Notes under the pieces: model-generated
Databases searched by the model: none
What the model saw: the letters and a program-made list of their open reading frames with translations, nothing else
What the model was told of the DNA's origin: nothing
Shown: positions 9,848-19,992 of the stretch, one piece after another
Layout: each line of letters begins with the position of its first letter
Position numbering within the stretch: position 1 is the first letter of the stretch
Assembly (NCBI RefSeq): GCF_900090245.1
Contig: NZ_FMDN01000008.1
Span: 33,798 to 65,977, forward strand
Origin: Micromonospora halophytica
GTDB taxonomy: Bacteria > Actinomycetota > Actinomycetes > Mycobacteriales > Micromonosporaceae
Length of the DNA stretch: 32,180 nt
Direction: 5' to 3'
Program-made: the position numbers and the translations under genes

Positions 9848-9928
9848 GCCGCCGCCCCGCCCACGCCGGCCACCGGCACCAGGCGTCGCGTGCCGGCGCA
9901 TCGCTCGCTGCGCTCGCTCATGGAGCAC

Positions 9929-9934
9929 TACCCT
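9929..9934 (+). promoter_or_regulatory. -10 element for a leaderless transcript
   Basis: TACCCT ends 6 nt before the ATG at 9941, the spacing expected if transcription begins at the start codon. There is no Shine-Dalgarno sequence for that ATG, which supports leaderless expression. Confidence 0.5.
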
Positions 9935-9940
9935 AGGCCG

Positions 9941-10132
9941 ATGCGGCAACGGATGCGGTGGTGGAAGATCCTCGGATTGGCCGGTCTGGCCGGCGTCGCG
10001 GCGTCCGGCGTGGTCATCGCCCGCGCCGAGCGACGCCGCCGGGCGTACACCCCGGAGGAGATCCGGGACCGGTTGCGGGAGCGGCACGCGCAGGCCGCCG
10101 GGAGCGGCACGCCGGGCGACGGGCCGGCCTGA
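9941..10132 (+). CDS. Small single-span membrane protein
   Basis: A 63-residue protein starts MRQRMRWWKI and has one membrane helix (about 7-28, rich in Ala, Gly and Val). A strongly basic stop-transfer patch (RAERRRR) follows, then a charged tail with YTPEEIRDRLRERH that should form a short amphipathic helix in the cytoplasm. I do not recognise a named family. Bitopic proteins of this kind recur in actinobacteria. The ATG at 9941 is favoured over ATG 9920 because a -10-like TACCCT lies 6 nt upstream. It is divergent from the YiiX-like gene. Function unknown. Confidence 0.6.
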   Translation: MRQRMRWWKILGLAGLAGVAASGVVIARAERRRRAYTPEEIRDRLRERHAQAAGSGTPGDGPA

Positions 10133-10204
10133 CCGGGCCCCCGCGTCGGCGGGTTGCCGCGTCGCCCTACCCTCGGGCTCCGCTGCGACGACGGGGAGAC
10201 ACCG

Positions 10205-10351
10205 GTGCCCGACTTCCTGGGGTGGGAGACGCTGCGCCAGGTACCCGGCGACACCGACGCCCGGCGGCGCCGACGCGCTGGTGCGCTGGTGCTCGTCGGC
10301 GGGCTGGTGCTGCTGGTGACTGCCAGCCGGTCGGGCTCGCCGTCGCCCTGA
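10205..10351 (+). CDS. Tiny putative membrane protein
   Basis: This 48-residue frame starts at GTG 10205 behind GGGGAG (10193-10198). It has an acidic, Trp-containing start (PDFLGWETL), a basic RRRRR patch, one hydrophobic helix (about 27-40) and a short Ser-rich end. Good ribosome-binding spacing and a positive-inside membrane helix make it believable, but it is short, unrecognised and could be fortuitous. It follows the preceding small membrane protein on the same strand. Confidence 0.4.
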   Translation: MPDFLGWETLRQVPGDTDARRRRRAGALVLVGGLVLLVTASRSGSPSP

Positions 10352-10361
10352 CGATCCTGCT

Positions 10362-10392
10362 CGGCGGCGGTCCCGTCGAGGACCTGCCGCCG
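10362..10392. terminator. Bulged hairpin between convergent genes
   Basis: Arms 10362-10373 and 10380-10392 pair over 12 bp with a single one-base bulge and a 6-nt loop. The site lies between the tiny membrane protein gene and the convergent ArsC/Spx-like gene. Confidence 0.5.
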
Positions 10393-10447
10393 GGGGCCGG
10401 CGCGCTCCACGTCGGCCCGCGCCCGCCCGCCGATTCGCCGACCCGGC

Positions 10448-10816
10448 TCACCCGTGGGCGCGGCGGACCGCCTCGTCGAGCGCGTCCGGGGTACGGCCGA
10501 CCAGCGCGCTCCCGTCGTCGAGCAGCAGGATCGGACGCTGGATCAGCTCGGGGTGGGCCACCATCGCCTCGATCCAGCGTGGCTCGGTCGCGTCGTCGCG
10601 GGCCCAGCCGGCCATGCCCAGCGCCACCGCGGCCGGCTCCCCGGTACGGCAGACGTCCCAGGCCCGTGCTCCGAGCCGGCGCAGCACGTCCCGCAGCTCG
10701 TCCGCGTCCGGTGGCTGCTCCAGGTACGCGCGCAGCCGCACCGGCACCCGCGCCTCCTCCAGGCTGGCGCGGGCGCCCGCGCACTTCGAGCAGGCCGGGT
10801 TGTGCCACATCTCCAT
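10448..10816 (-). CDS. ArsC/Spx-family thioredoxin-fold protein
   Basis: The 122-residue protein starts MEMWHNPACSKCAGAR, matching the N-P-x-C-S-K motif of the ArsC/Spx family, with Cys9 and a second cysteine at position 12. It keeps the family's middle region (ELRDVLRRLGARAWDVCR) and the C-terminal ...RPILLLDDGSALVGRTPD segment, where the arsenate-binding Arg normally lies. The fold is thioredoxin-like. Members are glutaredoxin-coupled arsenate reductases or Spx-type redox proteins. No ars genes are nearby, so an arsenic role is not supported by context. The ATG at 10816 is preceded by no good ribosome-binding site. Confidence 0.8.
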   Translation of the reverse strand: MEMWHNPACSKCAGARASLEEARVPVRLRAYLEQPPDADELRDVLRRLGARAWDVCRTGEPAAVALGMAGWARDDATEPRWIEAMVAHPELIQRPILLLDDGSALVGRTPDALDEAVRRAHG

Positions 10817-11313
10817 GCCGACATCGTGACAGAGCCCGACGTCCCTCCCCTGTAGATGGTCCGTCCGTCCGGGCGGCGCGTGACGGCGGTGGTCGAACTG
10901 CTCCGCGTCCGCTGCGGGCCCCGCCGTCCGGTTACGTGCCGGATGTCCGTTACGACCTGCGATGGCTCGAGCCGGATGTCGGGTCTGACCTGCGGAATCC
11001 CGTGGCCGGGCCCACCCCGGCGGCGGAATCCGCGACGGGGCCGCGGCGTTGTACATGGCATAACCACGAGCGCTCTCCGCACGAGACGCGTCGGATCGGC
11101 CGCATCCCCGATGCCCCACCTCCGGAATGCGGGCCCCGCCCGATCGGTTACATCCCCCGGACACCCGAGCAGGCACCGCCGCCAGGCGTCCCCCGGACCC
11201 CCGCGCAGGCACCGCCGCCGGACCGTCCGCCCCCCCCTTGAACTTCCCCCCGCACGCGGCACGCCACCCCCCAGCGCGCTGCCGCATCCCCCTGACGCAG
11301 AAGGAGCATCCCC
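10817..11313. other. Gene-free stretch upstream of the C39-like gene
   Basis: No convincing gene is present. Long frames here are proline-rich and lack starts or ribosome-binding sites. A 36-bp tandem duplication (11154-11189 and 11190-11225) shares about its first 30 bases. Two similar GTTACG-containing words lie around 10932-10952. The right end must hold the promoter for the gene starting at 11314, but no strong -35/-10 pair was found. Confidence 0.5.
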
Positions 11314-11964
11314 ATGCGTACCGACATCCTGCGCAAGACCGCCCTCACCGCCATCACCATCACCGCCACCGCCGGCGGCATCGCCGGCCCCGCCCTCGCC
11401 GCCCACGCCGCCCCCACCGACAAGCCGGTGCAGGCCGAGCGCAAGCCCGGCGGCGAACGACAGCTCAAGGTCGACTACGAAGCCCAGCCCAACTTCTACT
11501 ACTGCGGCCCCGCCGCCACCCGCAACGCCCTGAGCGTGCAGGGCAAGGACATCGACGTCGACGACATGGCCAAGCAGATGGGCACCACCGAGAACGGCAC
11601 CAACAGCATCAACGACATCACCCCCGTCCTGAACAAGGAGACCGGCAAGACCGACGCCTACCGCAGCGTCGAGATCAAGACCGGCAAGGCCGACACCAAG
11701 CAGACCGACACCCTGCGCGCCGACATCGTGCGCACCGTCGACAACGGCCGCGCCATCGTCGCCAACATCGCCGGCACCGCCACCGACACCGACGGCGGCA
11801 CCCACTCCTTCGAAGGCGGCCACTACATCGCCGTCACCGGCTACCAGGACAACGGCAAGACCGTCACCATCGCCGACTCGGCCAACCCGAACACCGCCAC
11901 CTACGACATGGACATCGACACCCTCGCCGACTGGATCGCCACCCGCGGCTACTCCACCTCCTGA
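11314..11964 (+). CDS. Secreted C39-like cysteine peptidase domain protein
   Basis: This 216-residue protein has a signal peptide (about 1-32, ending near AAHAA). Its single domain resembles the papain-like C39 peptidases: YYCGPAATRNAL (Cys64), GGHYIAVTGY (His170) and IADSANP (Asp188) form a plausible catalytic triad. Classical C39 domains sit on ABC exporters and cut bacteriocin leaders after a double glycine. This one stands alone outside the cell with no transporter or precursor nearby, so it may instead act on extracellular proteins or peptides, or be a stand-alone C39_2-type protein. The start is firm: AGAAGGAG precedes the ATG. A strong hairpin follows the stop. Codons are almost all C-ending, suggesting good expression. 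Confidence 0.85.
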   Translation: MRTDILRKTALTAITITATAGGIAGPALAAHAAPTDKPVQAERKPGGERQLKVDYEAQPNFYYCGPAATRNALSVQGKDIDVDDMAKQMGTTENGTNSINDITPVLNKETGKTDAYRSVEIKTGKADTKQTDTLRADIVRTVDNGRAIVANIAGTATDTDGGTHSFEGGHYIAVTGYQDNGKTVTIADSANPNTATYDMDIDTLADWIATRGYSTS

Positions 11965-11970
11965 CCCACC

Positions 11971-12008
11971 ACGACAAGGGCCGACCCCACGGGGTCGGCC
12001 CTTGTCGT
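11971..12008 (+). terminator. Terminator of the C39-like gene
   Basis: A perfect 18-bp inverted repeat (11971-11988 and 11991-12008) begins 6 bp after the stop codon. Confidence 0.9.
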
Positions 12009-12404
12009 ACCCGGTTCGGGCCGGCGGTGGCGACTGGGTGTGACGACCGGGCGCCGGCCACCATCCCCGGGCCACGCCCGCGTCCCGACGGGTTGGGGCC
12101 CGGTGGGGCGATCGGTCCGGATCGGGATGACCCGAGTCCGGGTCGGGGTGGGGGACCATGCGAATGCTACGGACCTGATCGCACCGATGGATCAAGCTTC
12201 CGCCAGCGGCTTCCCGGCCTGAACCACTTGTGCGATCAGGTCCGTAGCGTGGCGCTCACGGTATCCCGACCCATCCTGACAGACCCCGGGTGTAGCGCCG
12301 ACGGTGGCGGTGCGGGCCCACCGGCGGCGTCGTCCGGTCGCCGACGGGGATTCACGGCGATCCGGGGAAGACCGCCCTGGACCCGGCGTCCCGAGCGCGG
12401 CGGG
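12009..12404. other. Gene-free stretch holding a long inverted repeat
   Basis: No believable gene lies here; small frames lack ribosome-binding sites. The main structure is the inverted repeat at 12166-12248, listed separately. The rest is GC-rich with no other clear signal. Confidence 0.5.
12166..12248. repeat. 19-bp perfect inverted repeat with 45-nt spacer
   Basis: Arms 12166-12184 and 12230-12248 are exact reverse complements (GCTACGGACCTGATCGCAC) around a 45-nt centre that contains a HindIII-type AAGCTT. Both arms are flanked outward by similar GGGTCGGG-like words, as if a longer, more decayed pair of ends once existed. It could be a MITE remnant, a structured RNA, or two divergent copies of a regulatory site. 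Confidence 0.7.
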
Positions 12405-12764
12405 TCAGCCGGCGACGGGGGCGACGAACTCCAGGCGGTTGCCGTGGGCGTCGTGGGTGTGGAAGCGACGCATGCCGGGCAGTTCGCCGTCACCCCAGGT
12501 GACCGGGTGGCCGGCGGCGGCGAGCCGGGCGGCGAGGTCGTCCAGGTCGGGGCGCAGCAGTGCCGGGTGCGCCTTACGGGCGGGACGGAAGTCGTCCTCG
12601 ACACCGAGGTGCAGCTCCGCGCCGTACCCGGTGAACCAGCACCCGCCGCGGGCGGCGAGGGCCGGCGGCTTGGGCTTCTCGGTCATGCCGAGCAGGCCGA
12701 CGTAGAAGGCCCGGGAGGCATTCTCGGAGCCGCGTGGGCAGGCGAGCAGGACGTGATGGATCAT
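12405..12764 (-). CDS. VOC (glyoxalase/bleomycin-resistance-like) family protein
   Basis: The 119-residue protein has the vicinal-oxygen-chelate layout of two beta-alpha-beta-beta-beta repeats: MIHHVLLACP, FYVGLLGM, a central GAELHLGVEDDF and the late NRLEFVAP. His4, His56 and Glu114 are placed like metal ligands, although His3 could be the first ligand instead. Such proteins act as metal-dependent enzymes on small molecules or as antibiotic-binding proteins. The substrate is not predictable. The ATG at 12764 follows AGGAGGTG (minus strand, 12771-12778) at ideal spacing. It is divergent from acnA. Confidence 0.8.
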   Translation of the reverse strand: MIHHVLLACPRGSENASRAFYVGLLGMTEKPKPPALAARGGCWFTGYGAELHLGVEDDFRPARKAHPALLRPDLDDLAARLAAAGHPVTWGDGELPGMRRFHTHDAHGNRLEFVAPVAG

Positions 12765-12799
12765 GGTGGCACCTCCTCGTCCCGAACCCTGGCACGAGG

Positions 12800-12869
12800 T
12801 TGCAGCAATAGCAAGACGGACGTACGGTTTTGTAGACGACGACAATCGGCGGTAAGTGTCACCTAACCT
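12800..12869 (+). promoter_or_regulatory. acnA promoter region
   Basis: Two alternative hexamer pairs fit. TTGCAG (12800-12805) and TACGGT (12823-12828), 17 bp apart, would place the operator across the spacer and -10. GACAAT (12841-12846) and TAACCT (12864-12869), also 17 bp apart, would place the operator just upstream of the -35. Which is used cannot be decided from sequence. Confidence 0.5.
12812..12832. promoter_or_regulatory. Candidate AcnR operator upstream of acnA
   Basis: CAAGACGGACGTACGGTTTTG is an imperfect palindrome matching 17 of 19 positions of the perfect-core palindrome at 27404-27423, upstream of the AcnR-like gene. An AGCAAT hexamer precedes both sites at nearly the same distance. 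Confidence 0.65.
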
Positions 12870-12939
12870 GGGCGGCGCTCCGGCCGGTGCGACAGACTGC
12901 TCAGGACTACTCACGGTCGCTGGTGTGAAGGAGTACGAC

Positions 12940-15780
<2,841 letters not shown>

Positions 15781-15793
15781 CGCGACGCACGGA

Positions 15794-15828
15794 CGAACGG
15801 CCCCCGGTCGGTGACCGGGGGCCGTTCG
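15794..15828. terminator. Bidirectional terminator between acnA and the conservon
   Basis: A perfect 16-bp inverted repeat (15794-15809 and 15813-15828, 3-nt loop) lies between convergent acnA and cvnD. Confidence 0.9.
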
Positions 15829-15882
15829 CGTCAGATCCTGCCGCACCCGTCGTCACCGGGGCGGCGCCCTGTCGCGCTGCGG

Positions 15883-16485
15883 TCAGCCCGCGTGCCCGCG
15901 CGCCTCCCGCGACTTCATCGCGTGCTCCAGCAGCGTGATCAGCACGTCCCGACTGGACTGCCGCTGCCGGGCGTCGCAGAGCACCACCGGCACGCCGGGG
16001 TCGAGGTTCAGCGCGGCCTGCACCTCGTCCAGCCGGTAGCGCCGCGCCCCCTCGAAGCAGTTCACCGCCACCACGAACGGCGTGCCGCGCTCCTCGAAGT
16101 AGTCGATCGACGGAAAGCAGTCGGCCAGCCGCCGGGTGTCGGCCAGCACGACCGCGCCGATCGCCCCGAGAGCCAACTCGTCCCAGACGAACCAGAACCG
16201 GTCCTGCCCGGGAGTGCCGAAGAGGTACAGCACCAGGTCGGGGCTGATCGTGATCCGACCGAAGTCCATCGCCACCGTGGTGGTGGCCTTCCCCTCCACC
16301 CCGGACAGGTCGTCGACCCCGATGCCCGTCTCGGTCAGCACCTCCTCGGTGCGCAGCGGCTTGGTCTCGCTCACCGCCCCGACCAGGGTCGTCTTGCCCG
16401 CCCCGAAGCCGCCGGCGATCAGAATCTTGATAGCGGTGGGCAGCGGGGGCGCGCCCGCCGGCCGCTCAGAGTGCCCGTAGTCCAT
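15883..16485 (-). CDS. cvnD: Conservon GTPase-like protein CvnD
   Basis: The 200-residue protein has a P-loop GGFGAGKT (25-32), a switch-type TTTVAMDFGRI, a LFGTPGQDRFWF motif (the DxxG-like element, here GTPGQ) and a base-contact-like VAVNCFEG. This is the MglA/Ras-like small ATP/GTP-binding protein of actinobacterial conservons. With CvnA, B and C it forms a membrane-associated signalling complex compared to a eukaryotic G-protein relay. The ATG at 16485 lies inside the end of the DUF742 gene (20-bp overlap), implying translational coupling. The longer upstream reading is rejected because it reads back through that gene. Confidence 0.93.
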   Translation of the reverse strand: MDYGHSERPAGAPPLPTAIKILIAGGFGAGKTTLVGAVSETKPLRTEEVLTETGIGVDDLSGVEGKATTTVAMDFGRITISPDLVLYLFGTPGQDRFWFVWDELALGAIGAVVLADTRRLADCFPSIDYFEERGTPFVVAVNCFEGARRYRLDEVQAALNLDPGVPVVLCDARQRQSSRDVLITLLEHAMKSREARGHAG

Positions 16486-16852
16486 TGATAACCGCCTCGA
16501 ATATGCTCTCATCGGGTACGCCGGCACTGCTCCGGGGCGGCGAGACCTGGACCAGGTCGCGGGCCATCAGGTCACCCAGCAGGACCCGGACGGTGCCCAC
16601 CGGCAGGTCCAGGTGGGCGGCGACCTCCGCCACGGACTGCATCCGCTGGCAGAGCGCGACGATCGCCACGTGCTCCGGGCCCAGCCCGGACTCGCCGGCG
16701 ACGTCCGCGCGGGTCGCCGTGACCAGGGAGATCAGGTCGAACGTGCCGGTGACCGGGCGGGCCCGGCCCCGGGTCACCGCGTACGGGCGGACCACCGGGC
16801 CCGCGTGGTCGTCGACCCACCTGTCCTCTGTGGAACCGCCCTCGACCGTCAT
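16466..16852 (-). CDS. cvnC: Conservon DUF742 protein CvnC
   Basis: This 128-residue DUF742 protein starts with a variable acidic stretch, then VVRPYAVTRGRARP and FDLISLV. A winged-helix-like core follows: PEHVAIVALCQRMQSVAEVAAHLDLPVGTVRVLLGDLMARDLV. It ends with the typical LEAVINGLRAL-like tail (here FEAVINGLRAL). It is the third component of the conservon and probably links the sensor to the GTPase. It begins 5 bp after the roadblock gene's stop, with GGAAG in that gene's end as ribosome-binding site, and overlaps cvnD. Confidence 0.93.
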   Translation of the reverse strand: MTVEGGSTEDRWVDDHAGPVVRPYAVTRGRARPVTGTFDLISLVTATRADVAGESGLGPEHVAIVALCQRMQSVAEVAAHLDLPVGTVRVLLGDLMARDLVQVSPPRSSAGVPDESIFEAVINGLRAL

Positions 16853-16857
16853 CGCCG

Positions 16858-17280
16858 TTACTTCCCGCCGGCCGGCTGGTCGATCCCTCGGGTCGGTGAC
16901 GCGACGAACTTGCCCACCCGGGTCACCAGCATCGCCATCTCGTACGCGATCAGGCCGACGTCCGCGTCCTCCGAGGCGAGCACCGCCAGGCAGGCGTTAC
17001 GCCCGGCCGCTGTGACGAACAGGAACGACGACTGCATCTCGATGATGGTCTGCTGGACCTGCCCACCGCCGAACCGCTTGCCCGCGCCCCGGGCCAGGCT
17101 CTGGATGCCGGCCGCCATCGCCGCCAGGTGCTCGCCGTCGTCCCGGCTCAACCCCTGCGACGAGGCCATCAACAGGCCGTCGGAGGAGAGCGCCACGGCG
17201 TGTTCGGCCTGCTTCACCCGGCCGACCAGATCGTCCAGCAGCCACGTCAGGTCGGCACTCGAAGCCGTCTTCTGCACCAC
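16858..17280 (-). CDS. cvnB: Conservon roadblock/LC7 protein CvnB
   Basis: The 140-residue protein is a roadblock/LC7-domain protein (ADLTWLLDDLVGRV, AVALSSDGLLMASSQGL, HLAAMAAGIQSLA, IEMQSSFLFVTAAG, CLAVLASEDADVGLIAYEMAMLV). This family acts as a GTPase-activating or scaffolding partner of MglA-like GTPases, here CvnD. The GTG at 17280 is preferred over an in-frame start at 17328 because AGAAGAGG precedes it by 6 nt and the product begins VVQKTASSADL, the usual start. It lies 87 bp after the sensor kinase gene. Confidence 0.93.
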   Translation of the reverse strand: MVQKTASSADLTWLLDDLVGRVKQAEHAVALSSDGLLMASSQGLSRDDGEHLAAMAAGIQSLARGAGKRFGGGQVQQTIIEMQSSFLFVTAAGRNACLAVLASEDADVGLIAYEMAMLVTRVGKFVASPTRGIDQPAGGK

Positions 17281-17367
17281 TCGCGTCCTCTTCTCCCCCG
17301 GCTGGTGTCGCCGTTGCTCAATTACCACCGTGCGCCGTCGCGCCCGGCGCGGCCGTCCGCGCCGCCG

Positions 17368-19896
17368 TCAGGTCGCCTGCCCGTCCCCGGTGTCCGGCCC
17401 GTTGCCGGCACGTGCCCCGGCGGTGGGACCACCGAGGAGTCGGGCGGCGTCGGTGCGGCCACGCCGGGTTCCCGTCTGGTACGAACTCATCATCCGCCGC
17501 ACCTGCTCCGGCGGCCGCGGCGCCTGTTCCTCGGCCTCGTCGTCCGAGGCGGTGTCCGCCGGGTCGGCCCGCAGCTCCGGCGCGATGCTCGCCTGCCGTA
17601 CCCGCATCGGCAGGCCGGCATCGGTCACCGCGCCCACGGGGGGCGTCGGCGCGGCCGGGACCGGGTCGCCGGACGGGGTGACCGGGTCGCCGCCACCGTC
17701 CTGCGCCGCCGGCTCCGAGGTGGACGACCGGACGGTCGGCAGGGCGATCGGCACGGTCGGCCCGGTCAGTGCGCCCTGCCCGGGCCGGGTCCGGATCCTC
17801 GTCGGCAGCCCCGACTCGGTCACCGGCGGGGTGGGACGCTCGGAGGTGGCGGCGCGACGCGCCCGCACCGGCAGCACCGCCGGCTCCTCGTCGCCCCCGG
17901 CGGGCGTAGACCGCGACCCGGCGGGCACGTCGACCGCCGGCGTCGGCACGTCGTCGCCGGCCCGCGCCGCGTCGAGCCCGACGCCGGTCGGGAAGCCACC
18001 GGAGGTGCTCTGGTCCTCACCGGCCTCGACCAGGGCGGCCGGGATCAGCACGACGGCGGTGGTGCCGCCGTACGCGGACTCCTTGAGGCCCACCTTGACC
18101 CCGTGCCGCTCGGTCAGCCGGCTCACCACGTACAGGCCCAGCCGGGAGGCGTTGGCCAGGTTCAGCTCCGAACGGTCCACGATGCGGTGGTTGGCGGCGG
18201 CCAGGTCCTCCGCGGTCATGCCGAGGCCGCGGTCCTCGATCTCGATGGCGAAGCCGTTGGCCACCAGTTGCCCACGCACCTCCACCGAGGTGTGCGGCGG
18301 GGAGAAGGTCAACCCGTTCTCGATCAGCTCGGCCAGCAGGTGGATGACGTCACCGACCGCCCGCCCGGCCAGCGAGGCCGGGCCCAGCGGCAGCACGTTG
18401 ACCCGGGTGTAGTCCTCGACCTCGGCGACCGCACCGCGCACCACGTCCACCATGGGCACGTTGCGCCGCCAGGCACGGCCCGGGCTCGATCCGGAGAGCA
18501 CGATCAGGTTCTCGGCGTTGCGCCGCATCCGGGTGGCCAGGTGGTCGACCCGGAACAGGTCCTCCAGCTCCTCGGCGTCGTGCTCGCGCCGCTCCATCGC
18601 GTCGAGCAGGGTGAGCTGGCGGTGCACCAGGGCCTGGGTGCGCCGGGCCAGACTGAGGAAGACCTCACGGACGTTGCGGCGCAGCTCGGCCTGCTCGACC
18701 GCGGTACGCACGGCGGTCTCCTGCACCACGTTGAACGCCTTGCCCACCTGGCCGATCTCGTCGTCGCCGAACTCCAGGGGCGGGGCCTCCTTGGCGACGT
18801 CGACCTGCTCGCCCCGACCGAGCCGCTCCACCACCCCGGGCAGTCGCTCGTTGGCCAGCTTGAAGGCGGCCTCGCGGAGCCGTTCGAGCTGCCGGACCAG
18901 GGCGCGGGCGGTGGTGATCGAGACGACCACCGAGGCGATGACGGCGATCAGGCCCAGACCGGCCGCGAGCACCATCCGGATGATCACCCACACCGCCACC
19001 GGGGTGGCCCGGTCGACCAGCGCGTCACCGCTGGCCAGCACGGCGGCCTCCTGGTCGTTCAGGGCCGGGTCGATGGCCGCCTGCCAGGCGTCCGCCTCGA
19101 CCGGCAGCGGGGCGTTGGGCTGGCCTTCGCGGATCAGCCGGTCCTCCAGGGACCGCAGCCGGCTGAAGGACTCGCCCTCGGTCATGGCGAGATACCGGTC
19201 CCGGTCGGCGGCGGGCAGCTCGGCCAACGCCTCCTGGGCCAGGAACCGCTGCGCGCCGACCAGGTAGGCGAACTGGGCGAACTCCTTGTCGTTGATCCGG
19301 CCGGCCGCGGCGACCCCGGCGAAGAGGGCGTCCTCCTGGGACATCAGCTCCCGGACCCGGACGAGCTGGGTGAGGGTGGCGGTGTCCTTGGCGATCTGCT
19401 CGTCGTCGAGCTTGCCGAGCGAGGCGTAGACCCGGAACAGCGAGTCCAGGACCCCGGTGTACGCCGCGGCCGCCCCGGCCCGGTCCACCGAGCGGGCGAC
19501 CACCGAGTCCCGGACCGGGCCCAGGCCGTCCAGGCCGGCGACCACCTCGTCGATGCGCTGCCCCAGCTCGTCGCTGGAGGCGAGCCGGGCCCGCCAGCTC
19601 CGGGCCGACTCGGCGAAGGAGGCGGCCAGCGCCTCGCTGCGCTTCCGCTGTGCCCGCAACTGCTCGGCCTGCTGCTGGCTCGGACGGCCCAGGTACGCCA
19701 GCGACATCCGACGTTCCCGCTGCAACTCGGTGCGCAGCGACTCACTCGGCTCGGCGACCTGGGCGTCGAGGGTCTGCACACCGAGGACGTTGAGACCGTC
19801 CCGCAGGGTCACCCAGGCGGCGAACGCCCAGAGCGCGGTCAGCGAGAGCAGCAGGGCCACAACCTTGGTGCGCAGACTTGCACTGCGGGAACCCAT
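17368..19896 (-). CDS. cvnA: Conservon sensor histidine kinase CvnA (NIT-domain)
   Basis: This 842-residue membrane kinase has a first membrane helix (about 11-30). A large extracellular NIT-type sensing domain (about 40-295) follows, with a QRERRMSLAYLGRPS motif. The second helix (about 297-328) leads to a HAMP-like linker, then a dimerisation region containing RVDHLATRMRRNAENLIVL (449-467). The ATPase domain shows LLAELIENGLTFSPP (520-534), EDRGLGM (554-560) and SRLGLYVV. Residues from about 625 to the end are Pro/Thr/Arg-rich and predicted disordered, as is common in CvnA proteins. The ATG at 19896 follows GAGGGA by 7 nt; a GTG one codon upstream is possible. The 88-bp gap to the upstream cyclase gene contains a good promoter. 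Confidence 0.93.
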   Translation of the reverse strand: MGSRSASLRTKVVALLLSLTALWAFAAWVTLRDGLNVLGVQTLDAQVAEPSESLRTELQRERRMSLAYLGRPSQQQAEQLRAQRKRSEALAASFAESARSWRARLASSDELGQRIDEVVAGLDGLGPVRDSVVARSVDRAGAAAAYTGVLDSLFRVYASLGKLDDEQIAKDTATLTQLVRVRELMSQEDALFAGVAAAGRINDKEFAQFAYLVGAQRFLAQEALAELPAADRDRYLAMTEGESFSRLRSLEDRLIREGQPNAPLPVEADAWQAAIDPALNDQEAAVLASGDALVDRATPVAVWVIIRMVLAAGLGLIAVIASVVVSITTARALVRQLERLREAAFKLANERLPGVVERLGRGEQVDVAKEAPPLEFGDDEIGQVGKAFNVVQETAVRTAVEQAELRRNVREVFLSLARRTQALVHRQLTLLDAMERREHDAEELEDLFRVDHLATRMRRNAENLIVLSGSSPGRAWRRNVPMVDVVRGAVAEVEDYTRVNVLPLGPASLAGRAVGDVIHLLAELIENGLTFSPPHTSVEVRGQLVANGFAIEIEDRGLGMTAEDLAAANHRIVDRSELNLANASRLGLYVVSRLTERHGVKVGLKESAYGGTTAVVLIPAALVEAGEDQSTSGGFPTGVGLDAARAGDDVPTPAVDVPAGSRSTPAGGDEEPAVLPVRARRAATSERPTPPVTESGLPTRIRTRPGQGALTGPTVPIALPTVRSSTSEPAAQDGGGDPVTPSGDPVPAAPTPPVGAVTDAGLPMRVRQASIAPELRADPADTASDDEAEEQAPRPPEQVRRMMSSYQTGTRRGRTDAARLLGGPTAGARAGNGPDTGDGQAT

Positions 19897-19963
19897 CACA
19901 CCGTCCCTCGCCGGTCCTGATTCACGTTTCGGGATGGCCGAAAGCGCGAGCCGGCCCCGGCGC

Positions 19964-19992
19964 ACGCTAGCAGTGTCCGGAACTTCACTCAA
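19964..19992 (-). promoter_or_regulatory. Promoter of the conservon operon
   Basis: On the minus strand, TTGAGT (19987-19992) and TAGCGT (19964-19969) are 17 bp apart. The -35 overlaps the stop codon of the class II cyclase gene, so the conservon can be transcribed independently while still receiving read-through. Confidence 0.6.

Noticed and set aside
9901..9919. CGCTCGCT-G-CGCTCGCT as a palindrome or regulator site
   Set aside because: It is a direct repeat, not an inverted one. Similar words occur often in high-GC actinobacterial spacers, so no function is claimed.
10448..10816. Arsenic-resistance locus
   Set aside because: Only an ArsC/Spx-like gene is present, without a repressor, efflux pump or other ars genes.
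11154..11225. 36-bp tandem duplication as a minisatellite or coding repeat
   Set aside because: Only two copies, the last third diverged, and no supported gene contains it.
9958..11241. Plus-strand 427-codon frame spanning two small genes and the ArsC/Spx-like gene
   Set aside because: It is Arg/Pro/Ala low complexity, overlaps better-supported genes and has no ribosome-binding site.
12851..12868. A DtxR/IdeR iron-box-like sequence in the acnA promoter
   Set aside because: The halves match only if a one-base gap is allowed, and no other iron-box signal supports it.
17128..19920. Long plus-strand frame over the sensor kinase
   Set aside because: Antisense shadow, rich in Gly, Arg, Asp and Val, without recognisable domains.
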